Below, piece by piece: positions 56,246 through 64,000 of a DNA stretch of 64,000 bases. The DNA is taken from assembly GCA_965116945.1 (NCBI GenBank), contig OZ220734.1, forward strand, positions 744,001 through 808,000, given 5' to 3'. Position numbers and translations under genes: made by a program. This DNA comes from Plut-88900 sp965116945 (GTDB taxonomy: Bacteria; Chloroflexota; Dehalococcoidia; Plut-88900). Under the pieces are notes generated by a model, which was not told where the DNA came from, ran no database searches, and was given only the letters and a program-made list of their open reading frames with translations. The first letter of the stretch is position 1. Every line of letters begins with the position of its first letter.

Positions 56246-57220
56246 ATGCCTTCCTCCAAGGCCCTGTCCATCTACGAACCGATCAAGGAAGAGCTGGACA
56301 TCGTCCGCTCCGACCTGGTTGCGATATCCGAAGAGGACTTCCCGGGTCTTTCGGCCATGCTGGCCCAGGCCCTGAAGAGCATAGGCAAGGGCACCCGACC
56401 CGCCATCACAATCCTCTCCTCCAAGTTCCATGACCACGATCCCGCCGTTCCGAGGCTCATGGCCTGCGCCGTGGAGCTCCTGCACATCGCCACCCTGGTC
56501 CACGACGACACGATAGACAAGGCGGCGCTGCGTCGGGGGCAGGCGACCATCAGCCACCTGTGGGGAGACCACGCCGCCGTACTGGTGGGGGACTACCTGT
56601 TTGCGAAGTCTGCGACATTTGTGTGCGCCACTGAAAACGTGCGGGTCATCCGGCTTTTTTCCGAGACGATCATGCATCTTTCCAGGGGTGAACTGCAGGA
56701 GCGCATCGGGGCTTACGACTGGACGACGGGTCGGGAGGACTACTACCAGAGGATCCAGCAGAAGACGGCATCACTGTTCACCACGGCTGCGGAGTCGGGG
56801 GCGATCCTGAGCGGGGCGCCCGAGGAGACGGTCCAGCGTTTCCATACCTTCGGACACTGCCTCGGGATGGCGTTCCAGATAGTCGACGACATCCTGGATT
56901 TCCAGGGCACGGAGTCGGAAGTGGGGAAGCCGGTCGGGGCTGATCTGGCACAGGGGGTGCTGACGCTACCGGCTCTGCTGCTGCAGGAGCGGTATCCGGA
57001 TGACGACCCGGTGAAGGCGATCTTCGAGGACCCTGAGGACGAGGGACACCTGAGGCGAGCCTTGGAAATGATCAATAACTCGTCGGTCATAGAGGACTCC
57101 TACGCCATCGCAACGGACTTCTGCCGTCGGGCGGAGGAGGCGCTGTCCGTGCTCCCGGACTCGAAGTATCGTCGGGCATTGCTGGAGCTGCCGCCCTACG
57201 TGCTGGTGAGGAAGAACTAG
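56246..57220 (+). CDS. Polyprenyl (trans-isoprenyl) diphosphate synthase
   Basis: A 324-residue all-helical prenyltransferase. LVHDDTIDKAALRRG is the first Asp-rich motif (DDxxD variant DDTID) and FQIVDDILDFQG is the second; GKGTRPAITIL and RGELQERIGAYDW flank them. Large residues before the first Asp-rich motif (ELLHIATLVHDD) favour long-chain products, so it probably makes the side chain of a respiratory quinone. It is co-directional with and close to metG; a functional link is not obvious. Confidence 0.9.
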   Translation: MPSSKALSIYEPIKEELDIVRSDLVAISEEDFPGLSAMLAQALKSIGKGTRPAITILSSKFHDHDPAVPRLMACAVELLHIATLVHDDTIDKAALRRGQATISHLWGDHAAVLVGDYLFAKSATFVCATENVRVIRLFSETIMHLSRGELQERIGAYDWTTGREDYYQRIQQKTASLFTTAAESGAILSGAPEETVQRFHTFGHCLGMAFQIVDDILDFQGTESEVGKPVGADLAQGVLTLPALLLQERYPDDDPVKAIFEDPEDEGHLRRALEMINNSSVIEDSYAIATDFCRRAEEALSVLPDSKYRRALLELPPYVLVRKN

Positions 57221-57299
57221 GACCCCGGGTGTTTCAGGAGTCGGGTGTGGGGTCAGTTCTAGCCGGGCCATTATTCAACTTCAAAGGGGTGGACAAAGT

Positions 57300-57605
57300 A
57301 TGAGCAAATTCATAGTCCTATACCGCTCTCCGCTGGCCGCGATGGAGATGGTGCAGAGTGTCAGCCCCGAGGAGATGAGGAAGGGGATGAAGCAGTTCGA
57401 GGAGTGGATGAAAAAGCTCGGGGAGGGGCTGGTGGAGATGGGAGCGCCGCTGGGGGCCGGGGTGACGTCGTCGCGGTCCGGGAACACGCCAACGCCCACG
57501 AAGGGTGGAATTACCGGGTATTCGATTATCGAGGCGGGGAGTATGGATGAGACCCTTCGACTCCGCTCAGGGCGAGCGGAATCCGCCCCACTCCGGGGAG
57601 GGTGA
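57300..57605 (+). CDS. YCII-related protein with 3' end replaced by a repeat
   Basis: A 101-codon frame whose first 80 codons encode a YCII-related domain (FIVLYRSPLAAMEMVQSVSP, MKQFEEWMKKLGEGLVEMGAPLG, KGGITGYSIIEAGSMDET), the small alpha-beta barrel of DGPF/YCII proteins. Relatives continue after SMDEA with a helix and a final strand containing CPHL-type residues. Here the frame instead reads LRLRSGRAESAPLRGG, which is simply the translation of the dispersed TTCGACTCCGCTCAGGGCGA element. The gene has therefore lost its C terminus to a repeat insertion and is probably non-functional. Confidence 0.6.
   Translation: MSKFIVLYRSPLAAMEMVQSVSPEEMRKGMKQFEEWMKKLGEGLVEMGAPLGAGVTSSRSGNTPTPTKGGITGYSIIEAGSMDETLRLRSGRAESAPLRGG
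57557..57600. repeat. TTCGACTCCGCTCAGGGCGAGC element inserted in the YCII gene
   Basis: A dispersed repeat, sister of 48138-48157, directly fused to the truncated YCII frame. CCGCCCCACTCCGGGGAGGG follows. Confidence 0.6.
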
Positions 57606-57650
57606 CCCACCAGTCGCTGGGACGATGGGACAGGGGAGAGGGGGATATAT

Positions 57651-57698
57651 GAACAGAGGCATGCCCATGTGCGTTGCACATGGGCATGCCTCTAGTTC
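57651..57698. repeat. Constant-end variable-stem hairpin, copy 4
   Basis: GAAC, an 18-bp perfect stem (57655-57672 with 57676-57693, loop GTT), A-GTTC. The inner stem is unrelated to the other copies. This copy is not next to a structured RNA, which shows that the hairpin family moves or arises independently. Confidence 0.7.
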
Positions 57699-57808
57699 GG
57701 TACCAGGGGAAGGGACGCGACACCGCCCCACTCACGGAATGGATTCCTGAGTAGGGGCTGGGTTAGAATGCCTCGGCGATACGCTAGACAATCCCCCGGA
57801 GGTGACCC

Positions 57809-58678
57809 TTGTCCTACGATACCCTTCTCTACGAAAAGACCGGCCAGATAGTCAAGGTGACGCTGAACAGGCCCGACGTGCTGAACGCGATCAGCGACGA
57901 GATGGTGAAGGAGATACGACTGGCCGTCGACGAGGCGAACGCGGACCCCGACGTGCGGGTGGTCATCCTCACCGGGGCGGGGCGGTCCTTCTCGGCGGGG
58001 TACGACATCAAGCCTCGGGAGGACGGCAGGCCGGCGGCGGACCCGGCGGGGCTGGAGATCGGGGACTACATCAAGCACTGGTGGGACAGGGACGCCTATG
58101 ACACGGACCAGTTCACCCACTTCTGGAAGCTGGGAGTGCCCATAATCGCCGCGGTGCGGGGCTACTGCTTCGGGGGCGGGTTCTGGTACAGCATGGCGTG
58201 TGACATCACCATAGCCGCGGACAACTCGGTTTTCGGGCAGCCGGAGGTGCGCCACATCTCCAATACGTCGTTCATGCTGGCCGCACTATCGAACTGGAAG
58301 CAGGCGCATCGGTGGGCTTTGACGGGCGACCACATGGGCGCCGAGGAGGCCCTTCGCATAGGCGTGGTGACGAAAGTGGTGCCGGAGGCTGACCTGGACG
58401 CCGAGGTCTGGGCGCTGGCCGAGCGGATAGCCCTGGTGCCGGAGGCCTCGGTGAGAGTTAACAAGGCGGTGACGTGGATGGGGCTAGAGGCGATGGGACT
58501 CGGGGCGGCAATGCAGGTAAATGCGGCGCTGTCGAGCGTAGCCCACAGCTCCCACGGCGGGCACCGGGACGCCCTGTGGGTGGCCCAGGCCGAGGGAGGG
58601 CTGAAAGGCTTCCTGGAAGCTCGGGACGGGCCGTTCCTGCCCGAGCCCTTCGGGCCGAAGTCCAGGAAGAAGAAATGA
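57809..58678 (+). CDS. Enoyl-CoA hydratase/isomerase family protein
   Basis: A 289-residue crotonase-fold protein. VKVTLNRPDVLNAISDEMVKEI is the N-terminal signature, VVILTGAGRSFSAGYDIKP the first oxyanion-hole segment, and IIAAVRGYCFGGGFWYSMACDI the second. The loop that holds catalytic Glu in hydratases reads FGQPEVRHISNTSFM, with Glu present. The C-terminal helix continues to about 289 residues. TTG at 57809 has GGAGGT at six bases. It overlaps the next gene by ATGA, so the two are translationally coupled and probably act on the same acyl-CoA or isoprenoid-derived substrate. Confidence 0.88.
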   Translation: MSYDTLLYEKTGQIVKVTLNRPDVLNAISDEMVKEIRLAVDEANADPDVRVVILTGAGRSFSAGYDIKPREDGRPAADPAGLEIGDYIKHWWDRDAYDTDQFTHFWKLGVPIIAAVRGYCFGGGFWYSMACDITIAADNSVFGQPEVRHISNTSFMLAALSNWKQAHRWALTGDHMGAEEALRIGVVTKVVPEADLDAEVWALAERIALVPEASVRVNKAVTWMGLEAMGLGAAMQVNAALSSVAHSSHGGHRDALWVAQAEGGLKGFLEARDGPFLPEPFGPKSRKKK

Positions 58679-60222
58679 CCTCAAATACACACGACGTAAT
58701 AGTCATAGGCGGGGGTCACAATGGCCTGACGTGTGCAGCGTACCTGGCAAGGGCGGGGCTGAAGGTGATGGTGCTGGAACGTCGGGAGATGGTCGGGGGG
58801 GCGTGCATTACGGAAGAACTGATCCCCGGGCACCGGTTCCCGACCTGCGCCTACCACTGCCACATGCTGCAGGCGAAGGTAATCGATGACCTGGAGCTCA
58901 GGAAGCACGGGTTCGCAGTGATCCCACTGGACCCGGTGAGGTTCCTACCCTTCCCTGATGGCTCCTACATCAACCTGTGGCGGGACACGGACAGGATGAT
59001 AGAGGAGATAAGGGCGATCTCCCCGCGTGACGCCGAAGCGTATCCCCGCTGGAGCAAGTTCTGGGAGAAGGCGGCCCGGTTGGTTGAGCACTATGTGCTC
59101 GCACCTGCGCCGACCCTAGCGGAGCTGTTCGATCGGGCCCGGGACACGGGGGTAGAGGACGTCCTGGAGACCCTGCTGACGGTCAGCATGAAGGACCTGG
59201 TAGAGGACTATTTCGAGTCGGAGCAAATCCGCGGGGCGTTCATCGGGGCTGCGGAGAGCGGAGACCCCAGCGCTGCAGGTTCCGCATACGCCAGGGCTTA
59301 CTTCACCATAGACCGGTTTACCGACCCGAAGAACATGGGCCTTGCCAAGGGGAGTATGGGGGCGATTACCCAGGCTATGGCGAGATCGGCGATGGCCTTT
59401 GGGGCGGAGGTGAGGACGGAGTCGCAGGTTTCCGAGATTATCGTGCGGGGTGGACGGGCGGTGGGGGTAGCTTTAGAGGACGGGTCGGAGTTCTACGCCA
59501 CGACCATTGTGTCCAACGCCGATCCCAAGCGCACGTTCCTTGACCTGCTGGACCCCGACAACCTGGACGACGATTTCAGGCGTCGGGTGAAGCAGCTGAG
59601 GACACAGTTCTCGAGTGTGAAGCTGCATTGCACGCTGACGGAGATCCCGGACTTCAGCCGGTACCTGGGCCCGGGTTTCGACCCGAAGATGCTGGCGATG
59701 ATCAAGATCTGTCCCTCGGTGGATTATTTCGAGGCGAACCTGCGGGACGCACTGGCAGGTCGGTTTACGACGAGTCCCCAGATGTACGTCCAGATACCCA
59801 CGGTGTACGACGACACTCTCGCTCCTCCGGGCAGGCACGTGATGTCCATGTGGATGCAGCTGCAACCGGTGAAACTCTCCGAAGGAGACTGGGACCATTC
59901 CCACCAAGAGGTCTTCGACATCCTGATGGACACGATGTCGGTTTACGCACCCAACATCCGGGAGGTCGTGGACCAGTGGGAAGTCCTGACGCCCATGGAC
60001 ATAGAGCGTCGGGTGGGGCTTACGGACGGCAACATACGGCAACTGGACACGATCCCATCGCAACTGTTTTCCCGGCGCCCTCTGCCGGGGTGGTCGGACT
60101 ACCGGACACCGGTGGAGGGCCTGTATCTGTGCGGGGCGGGGACGCATCCGGGCGGGGAGGTGTCCGGTGCGCCGGGCCACAATGCAGCGCATGCGATCCT
60201 GACGGATTTGGACCGGAGTTAG
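58675..60222 (+). CDS. FAD-dependent oxidoreductase, phytoene desaturase (CrtI)-like, copy 2
   Basis: A 515-residue paralogue of the gene at 40539. VIVIGGGHNGLTCAAYLARA, VLERREMVGGACITEELIPG, TTIVSNADPKRTFLDLLDP and LYLCGAGTHPGGEVSGAPGHNAAHA are the matching landmarks. The two copies share the order of motifs and length but differ through the substrate region. Its start overlaps the stop of the enoyl-CoA hydratase gene (ATGA). No carotenoid genes are near, so a role in oxidising unsaturated lipids or terpenoids is an inference from the neighbour. It ends in a TTAG shared with the converging gene. Confidence 0.86.
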   Translation: MTSNTHDVIVIGGGHNGLTCAAYLARAGLKVMVLERREMVGGACITEELIPGHRFPTCAYHCHMLQAKVIDDLELRKHGFAVIPLDPVRFLPFPDGSYINLWRDTDRMIEEIRAISPRDAEAYPRWSKFWEKAARLVEHYVLAPAPTLAELFDRARDTGVEDVLETLLTVSMKDLVEDYFESEQIRGAFIGAAESGDPSAAGSAYARAYFTIDRFTDPKNMGLAKGSMGAITQAMARSAMAFGAEVRTESQVSEIIVRGGRAVGVALEDGSEFYATTIVSNADPKRTFLDLLDPDNLDDDFRRRVKQLRTQFSSVKLHCTLTEIPDFSRYLGPGFDPKMLAMIKICPSVDYFEANLRDALAGRFTTSPQMYVQIPTVYDDTLAPPGRHVMSMWMQLQPVKLSEGDWDHSHQEVFDILMDTMSVYAPNIREVVDQWEVLTPMDIERRVGLTDGNIRQLDTIPSQLFSRRPLPGWSDYRTPVEGLYLCGAGTHPGGEVSGAPGHNAAHAILTDLDRS

Positions 60223-60740
60223 GGCTCTAGCGAACTCCACAGAACCGACACACCACCTCCCCAATCTAGCCACTTGGCACCTTCAAAAGGCTCCCGCCAA
60301 GAGAAGTAACTACCCTCGTCAATGAAGACACCGAAGGCCGATTTCGCCCAGCCATTCCCAACAAACTCACGCACCCTCATAACGTCTTTCTCTACGCTTC
60401 CGTCCCCCGTCCAAAATACCGCAGACGGCTCAAGCTTAGACGGCCAAATGTCCCCCCCAACATTGGCTTTGCGTTCATGGGACGGTTCATATTTGAACTC
60501 CACAGCCAGTGCAACAGAGTCGTCGTGTTCTAGGATTACTAAGTCGGCACTCTTCCTAGGGTTTGCAGAAACGGTGTAGTTATCAAATATCCGGTAATCC
60601 AGTTTCTGTTGCTCAATCTCTTTAGACATCTGAAGTTGCAAAGTCCACTCTATATCCCGCTCCTTACGGAACCGATATTCAGAGTAGTGTTCCCGTAGCC
60701 ATTCCATCGCATCTTCGAAGAGTTCAGTTGCAGTAGTCAT
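60219..60740 (-). CDS. Unknown protein with possible PD-(D/E)xK nuclease-like core
   Basis: A 173-residue protein. The centre reads RKSADLVILEHDDSVALAVEFKYEP, in which Asp and the E-x-K pair (VEFKYE) fit the catalytic strand-hairpin of PD-(D/E)xK nucleases; ELFEDAMEWLREHYSEYRFR at the start is a helix typical of the fold. The C-terminal part is rich in Trp and Gly (KWLDWGGGVSVLW). No known family is recognised with confidence. Its GC content is visibly lower than that of its neighbours, suggesting transfer. It may be a defence or repair nuclease. Confidence 0.5.
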   Translation of the reverse strand: MTTATELFEDAMEWLREHYSEYRFRKERDIEWTLQLQMSKEIEQQKLDYRIFDNYTVSANPRKSADLVILEHDDSVALAVEFKYEPSHERKANVGGDIWPSKLEPSAVFWTGDGSVEKDVMRVREFVGNGWAKSAFGVFIDEGSYFSWREPFEGAKWLDWGGGVSVLWSSLEP

Positions 60741-60772
60741 TTCGTCTTAAGGCTCCTTATTGGAGAATCTCA

Positions 60773-61681
60773 CTACCCAAGCACGGCTCCCACAAAGTCC
60801 GGGTGGCCTGATAGGAAAGCGTTGATGTCCATGGGGCGTCGACCCTCGGGTTGGATTTTCTTCAAGGCGAGGTGGCCTCTGCCGGTCTGGACCAGGATGC
60901 CACCCGGGCTCCGGGACACGAGGCCCGGCTTGCCTGCCTCATCTCCAACGGGAGAAGCCTCGATGATCTTCAGTCTGCGGTCTGACCAGGTTGTGAAGGA
61001 CCCGGGCCACGGGTGGTAGGCGCGGATTCGGCGGTCGATCACTTCGGCGGGGAGAGTCCAGTCGATCTGCCCATCGGCCTTTGCGGCCTTGCGGCTGAAG
61101 GTGGCGAGGGTGTGGTCCTGGGGGGTAGGGGTGATCAGGCCGGCGGTCCAGTCGCGGAGGGTTTCGAAAAGCAGTTGGCCGCCGACCCTGGAAAGCTTTT
61201 CAGTCAAGCCGCCAGTGGTGTCTGATGGGCCCACGGGCATACTGACAGCGCGCAGGATGGGGCCGGAGTCGACTTCCGGCTCGACCAGCATGGCCGTAAC
61301 GCCGGTCTCCTCGTCACCTTCCAGGATGGCGTTGGCGACAGGGGCTGGGCCGCGGTGCCGGGGTAAGAGGGAGGGATGGACGTTGAGGGCGCCGTGGGTC
61401 GGGAGGGAGAGGGTCCAGTCGGGGAGGATGAGGCCGTAGGCGGCGACGATGATGGCATCGGGGTGGAGGGACTCCATCTCAGACCAGGCCTCAACAGTGG
61501 AAAGGGTGGTCGGTTGAAAGACGGGGAGCCCCAGGGCCTCGGCGAGGAGTTTAACGGGGGTCTTGGTGACTGTCTTTCCTCTTCCGGAGGGGCGGTTGGG
61601 CTGGGTGTATACGCCCACGATTTGGGCTCCATTGTCGGCGAGTGACTGGAGTGTGGGGACTGCGAATTCGGGGGTGCCCAT
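60773..61681 (-). CDS. fmt: Methionyl-tRNA formyltransferase
   Basis: A 302-residue enzyme that formylates initiator Met-tRNA. MGTPEFAVPTLQSL begins the formyl-transfer domain, YGLILPDWTLSLPTHGALNVHPSLLPRHRGPAPVANAIL contains the catalytic Asn-His region with the folate site SLLPRHRGPAP, and the C-terminal OB domain runs to QPEGRRPMDINAFLSGH. Homologues usually have four to six residues before MGTPEF (such as MRIVF). The frame here is open upstream and reads LRCVF, but no ATG, GTG or TTG occurs before an upstream stop, so the true start is uncertain. It is metabolically linked to metG upstream. Confidence 0.9.
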   Translation of the reverse strand: MGTPEFAVPTLQSLADNGAQIVGVYTQPNRPSGRGKTVTKTPVKLLAEALGLPVFQPTTLSTVEAWSEMESLHPDAIIVAAYGLILPDWTLSLPTHGALNVHPSLLPRHRGPAPVANAILEGDEETGVTAMLVEPEVDSGPILRAVSMPVGPSDTTGGLTEKLSRVGGQLLFETLRDWTAGLITPTPQDHTLATFSRKAAKADGQIDWTLPAEVIDRRIRAYHPWPGSFTTWSDRRLKIIEASPVGDEAGKPGLVSRSPGGILVQTGRGHLALKKIQPEGRRPMDINAFLSGHPDFVGAVLG

Positions 61682-62083
61682 GAAGACACAGCGGAGATCT
61701 TTAAGGTGTGAAGAGGCGTTGAAGACTCACCCCCGCGGGGTTCGGATTGGTGGCATTATAGGGTTGTGGCAGGGGGTCGGGCAAAGCAAGTTACGGTGTT
61801 GACAAAGACTTACGCCTAGCTCGGGAAAATTCACAAGAAATTCCCCGAAAATCCGTAATTCCATTCATTGACAAGGCATTGAATGGGGCATGTTATCCTC
61901 TTTGCGTTGGTGGAGGACCAACCCCTTTTGCAGTCCCTGCATCCGAGGTTTTTCCATGGCGGAACTGGCATGACCAGACCGACATGCAGGGGAGCGGCAA
62001 GCGGACCCAGGCCCGGCTCAAAAGCCTCAGCCTGACAGTCCTAATCCCCCACCCAGTTCGAACAAAGGTACACCCAAACTTTA
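61682..62083. other. Intergenic region upstream of dnaA
   Basis: This 400-base gap between divergent fmt and dnaA holds the predicted dnaA promoter (61868-61896) and an AT-rich stretch at 61820-61870 (GAAAATTCACAAGAAATTCC). I see no array of DnaA boxes; TTATCCTCT at 61893 is a poor match. No gene is supported. Confidence 0.5.
61868..61896 (+). promoter_or_regulatory. Predicted sigma70 promoter of dnaA
   Basis: TTGACA (61868-61873), exactly 17 bases, TGTTAT (61891-61896). The leader to the dnaA start would be about 180-220 bases. Confidence 0.65.
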
Positions 62084-63504
62084 ATGAAGCGCGCCCAGAA
62101 TTCGGGCTTAACAGACCAGGAGGCAATGGAAGAGGCAAACGCAAAAGACGTCTGGCGCGCAGCGCTGGGTGAGCTGGAACTGCAGGTCACAAAACCCTAT
62201 TTCGAGACGTATCTAAAAGGCAGTTCCGGGGTGTCGCTGGAGGGAGACAGGTTCGCCGTGGCGGCGCCCAACTCCTTTATCACCGAATGGCTACGCCTGA
62301 AGATGAAACCTCGCATTGAGGAGACCCTGGCCGGGCTATTGGGACGGCCTGTTTCAGTGCAGTTTGAGGTTTCGAGTCAGCAGGGCAGCCGAAGGACACG
62401 CTTACTCCCACTGCCTTCGCCGAAGGAGAGGGCCTCCAGGACCTCGGTTGGGAAGAGGGATATTCCGACTCCAACCAGCAACTCCTGCTGAACCGGCACT
62501 ACACGTTCGACTCGATAGTGGTAGCCAGGTTCAACAGGGTGGCCTACGCCGCAGCTCAGGCCGTATCCGAGAACAAGGAATGCCCCTTCAACCCTCTGTT
62601 CATTTATGGGGAGGCGGGGGTTGGGAAAACACATCTCCTGCACGCCATCGGTCACCTGGCCAAGTCACAACGGCGATCGATGCTGTACGTCGGGGCGGAG
62701 CAGTTCACTACCGACTACGCGGAGGCAGCCCGGGAGCGTAATTTCTCGGGTTTTCGGAACAAGTACCGCACGGTGGACCTCCTAATGGTGGACGATATCC
62801 AGTTCATAGGAGGCAAACGTCAGACCCAGGAGGGTTTCTTCCACATCTTCAATCACCTGCACGGGACAAACCGACAACTGGTGCTGGCAGGGGATAGACA
62901 TCCCAGAGAGATTGAGGGACTGGATCACCGGCTTGTCTCGCGTTTTGAAGGGGGGTTGTTGGCTGATGTGAAAACGCCGGGACTCGGGTCAAGGGTGAAG
63001 ATACTGAAGCTCAAGTGCACGAATATGGACGTAGAAGTTCCGACTTCGGCGCTGGAGATGATTGCCCGGGTGGTAGATGGGAGCGTAAGGCGGCTGGAAG
63101 GGGCTCTTCATCGGGTCCTGGCACTGTCCACTGCAGAGTCTAAGGCAGTTACCCCCGCTCTAGTCACAGAAGCGCTGATGGGTGATGCCGAATTGCAAAC
63201 CGACCATACCACTCCCGAGGCGATCATCGAGTCTACTGCACAGTATTTTGGCCTATCCATCGAGGACGTTACAGGAAGTCGCAGGCTGAAGCAGTACGTC
63301 CATGCAAGAAGCATTGCCATGTACCTCATCAGGGAGGAGTTACGGCTCGCCCCTATGCGCATTGGCTCTCTGTTCGGGGACAGGACTCCCGCGGGTGTGA
63401 GCGCGTCTTGCAAGAAGATCTCTGAGCACGTCCCAACAAGCACAACGCTGCGTCGGGATATATCTAGAATCCGGGACATGCTTTTCGCAGGGCCACGGGT
63501 CTAA
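62084..63504 (+). CDS. dnaA: Chromosomal replication initiator DnaA, frame disrupted in the linker
   Basis: Two overlapping frames together make one DnaA. The first (62084-62491) encodes domain I: DVWRAALGELELQVTKPYFETYLKG and FITEWLRLKMKPRIEETL. The second frame, open from 62368, encodes a Glu/Asp-rich linker, then LLLNRHYTFDSIVVARFNRVAYAAA, Walker A GEAGVGKT, Walker B MVDDIQFIG, sensor motifs and domain IV. The frames are one base out of step; the switch must lie at about 62366-62400. A sequencing or assembly indel is the simplest cause since DnaA is essential; programmed frameshifting is possible. The usual HTTV signature of domain IV is degenerate (DRTPAGVSASCKKI). ATG at 62126 with AGGAGG is an alternative start. 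Confidence 0.82.
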
Positions 63505-63884
63505 ACCACGGTTTCCGATCAAGTAACTGCCCACTAATTCCTTATTAACTCACTCCATTTCATAGTCTTTAACTCGCGACCTCAAAGTCGCACTGCAACT
63601 TCCCCACGATAGTCTTATCTGCACTCAGATGTCGGGCTTTACCAACCATCTTGTAATACAACAACTGCCACATTTACCATGCCAACTTGGATGTTCTTTT
63701 TCACCAAGCAAATCAACCACCTCAACAAGTTTCAGGCCAGTTCAGAGATCACTCCTAAATTCATGGCATCCAACTTCGTTAACAACAATTCCAATCGGCT
63801 CTGAGTATTGTGGTTAGTATTCTTTACTACACTCTGTTATAAGGTAAAGACTTAAGAAGACAGAAGAGCAATAATTGCTAGTTC
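63505..63884. other. AT-rich intergenic region between dnaA and obg
   Basis: These 380 bases are markedly more AT-rich than the rest of the window and hold no supported gene. TTATAAGG (63837-63844) could serve as a -10 box for obg. TTATCTGCA (63615) is a two-mismatch DnaA box, but no cluster is visible, so an origin is not supported by motif alone. Confidence 0.45.
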
Positions 63885-64000
63885 ATGCTGATAGATGACG
63901 TCAAATTAGTTGTGGCAGGTGGTCGGGGCGGTCGAGGTGCGGTCACTTTTCGTAAGGAGAAGTTTGTGCCGTTCGGGGGCCCTGATGGTGGAGATGGCGG
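63885..64000 (+). CDS. obg: Obg-family GTPase, N-terminal part
   Basis: The first 38 codons of an Obg/CgtA GTPase, cut by the window end. MLIDDVKLVVAGGRGGRGAV followed by FRKEKFVPFGGPDGGDGG is the glycine-rich Obg fold, where PFGGPDGGDGG is near universal. Full proteins of about 420 residues act in 50S ribosome assembly and stringent control. No good Shine-Dalgarno sequence precedes the ATG (63885). The GTPase domain lies outside the window. Confidence 0.9.
   Translation, partial: MLIDDVKLVVAGGRGGRGAVTFRKEKFVPFGGPDGGDG

Noticed and set aside
61682..62083. Replication origin upstream of dnaA
   Set aside because: No cluster of TTATCCACA-like boxes is visible by eye; only the promoter is supported.
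1..64000. tRNA, rRNA, selC and insertion-sequence genes
   Set aside because: No tRNA-like clover-leaf with a GTTCGAATCC-type arm, no rRNA sequence and no transposase frame was recognised; GTTCGAAC at 37058 and 44841 belongs to the structured RNA leader.

Overview
This 64 kb window is GC-rich bacterial chromosome. It most likely comes from an uncultured member of the Chloroflexota (Dehalococcoidia/SAR202-like). That placement is an inference from gene content (several LLM-class flavin/F420-type oxidoreductases, thiolase-like plus DUF35 pairs, a GlcDEF glycolate oxidase, phytoene-desaturase-like oxidoreductases, ThyX); no rRNA gene is present to confirm it. Recognisable sigma70-type promoters with a TAGAAT/TAATAT -10 box recur. 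TGA is used as a normal stop in most genes.

Layout. 0-9 kb: a partial MBL-fold hydrolase, a histone-deacetylase-like AcuC, two tandem LLM oxidoreductases, the comEA-comEC DNA-uptake pair, moaA, an EVE-domain protein and a Lon-N-domain protein. 9-12 kb: two 93 percent identical thiolase-like genes flanking a DUF35 OB-fold gene, behind a strong promoter. 12-13.4 kb: a non-coding block with hairpin repeats and a putative structured RNA. 13.4-14.7 kb: two adjacent genes, each interrupted by an in-frame TGA exactly at the redox-active cysteine, each followed by a hairpin of SECIS geometry; I read them as a selenoprotein operon (ArsC/Spx-like protein and rhodanese). 14.6-18 kb: garK-thyX-thiE-tatD operon. 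18-26 kb: glycolate/glyoxylate genes (glcD, a homocysteine-methyltransferase-like gene, glcE, glcF, a class V aminotransferase and a HAD phosphatase); with garK they can make a glycolate-glyoxylate-glycerate route. 26-36.5 kb: rhomboid, a large repeat-containing lipoprotein metallopeptidase, ftsH, a GreA-like factor, an orphan HsdR-N protein, a CaCA exchanger, an HD protein and an amidohydrolase. 36.5-38 kb: repeats and a second structured-RNA copy. 38-43.7 kb: an LLM oxidoreductase, recX behind higBA, a phytoene-desaturase-like gene and recA. 43.7-45 kb: a third structured-RNA copy in a block repeated from 12-13 kb. 45-54.5 kb: an accessory stretch with two tandem unknown 94-aa proteins, AIPR, a HEPN-like protein and toxin-antitoxin remnants around nadE and hisS. 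54.5-64 kb: metG, a polyprenyl synthase, a truncated YCII gene, an enoyl-CoA hydratase, a second phytoene-desaturase-like gene, fmt, a frame-disrupted dnaA and the start of obg.

Most interesting are (1) the two-gene selenoprotein operon; (2) a three-copy family of putative structured RNAs, each behind its own near-consensus promoter, with shared sequence blocks and long-range helices that show compensatory changes; and (3) a four-copy hairpin family with constant ends but unrelated, perfectly paired inner stems. All are read by eye from one sequence; selenocysteine insertion and transcription are inferences.
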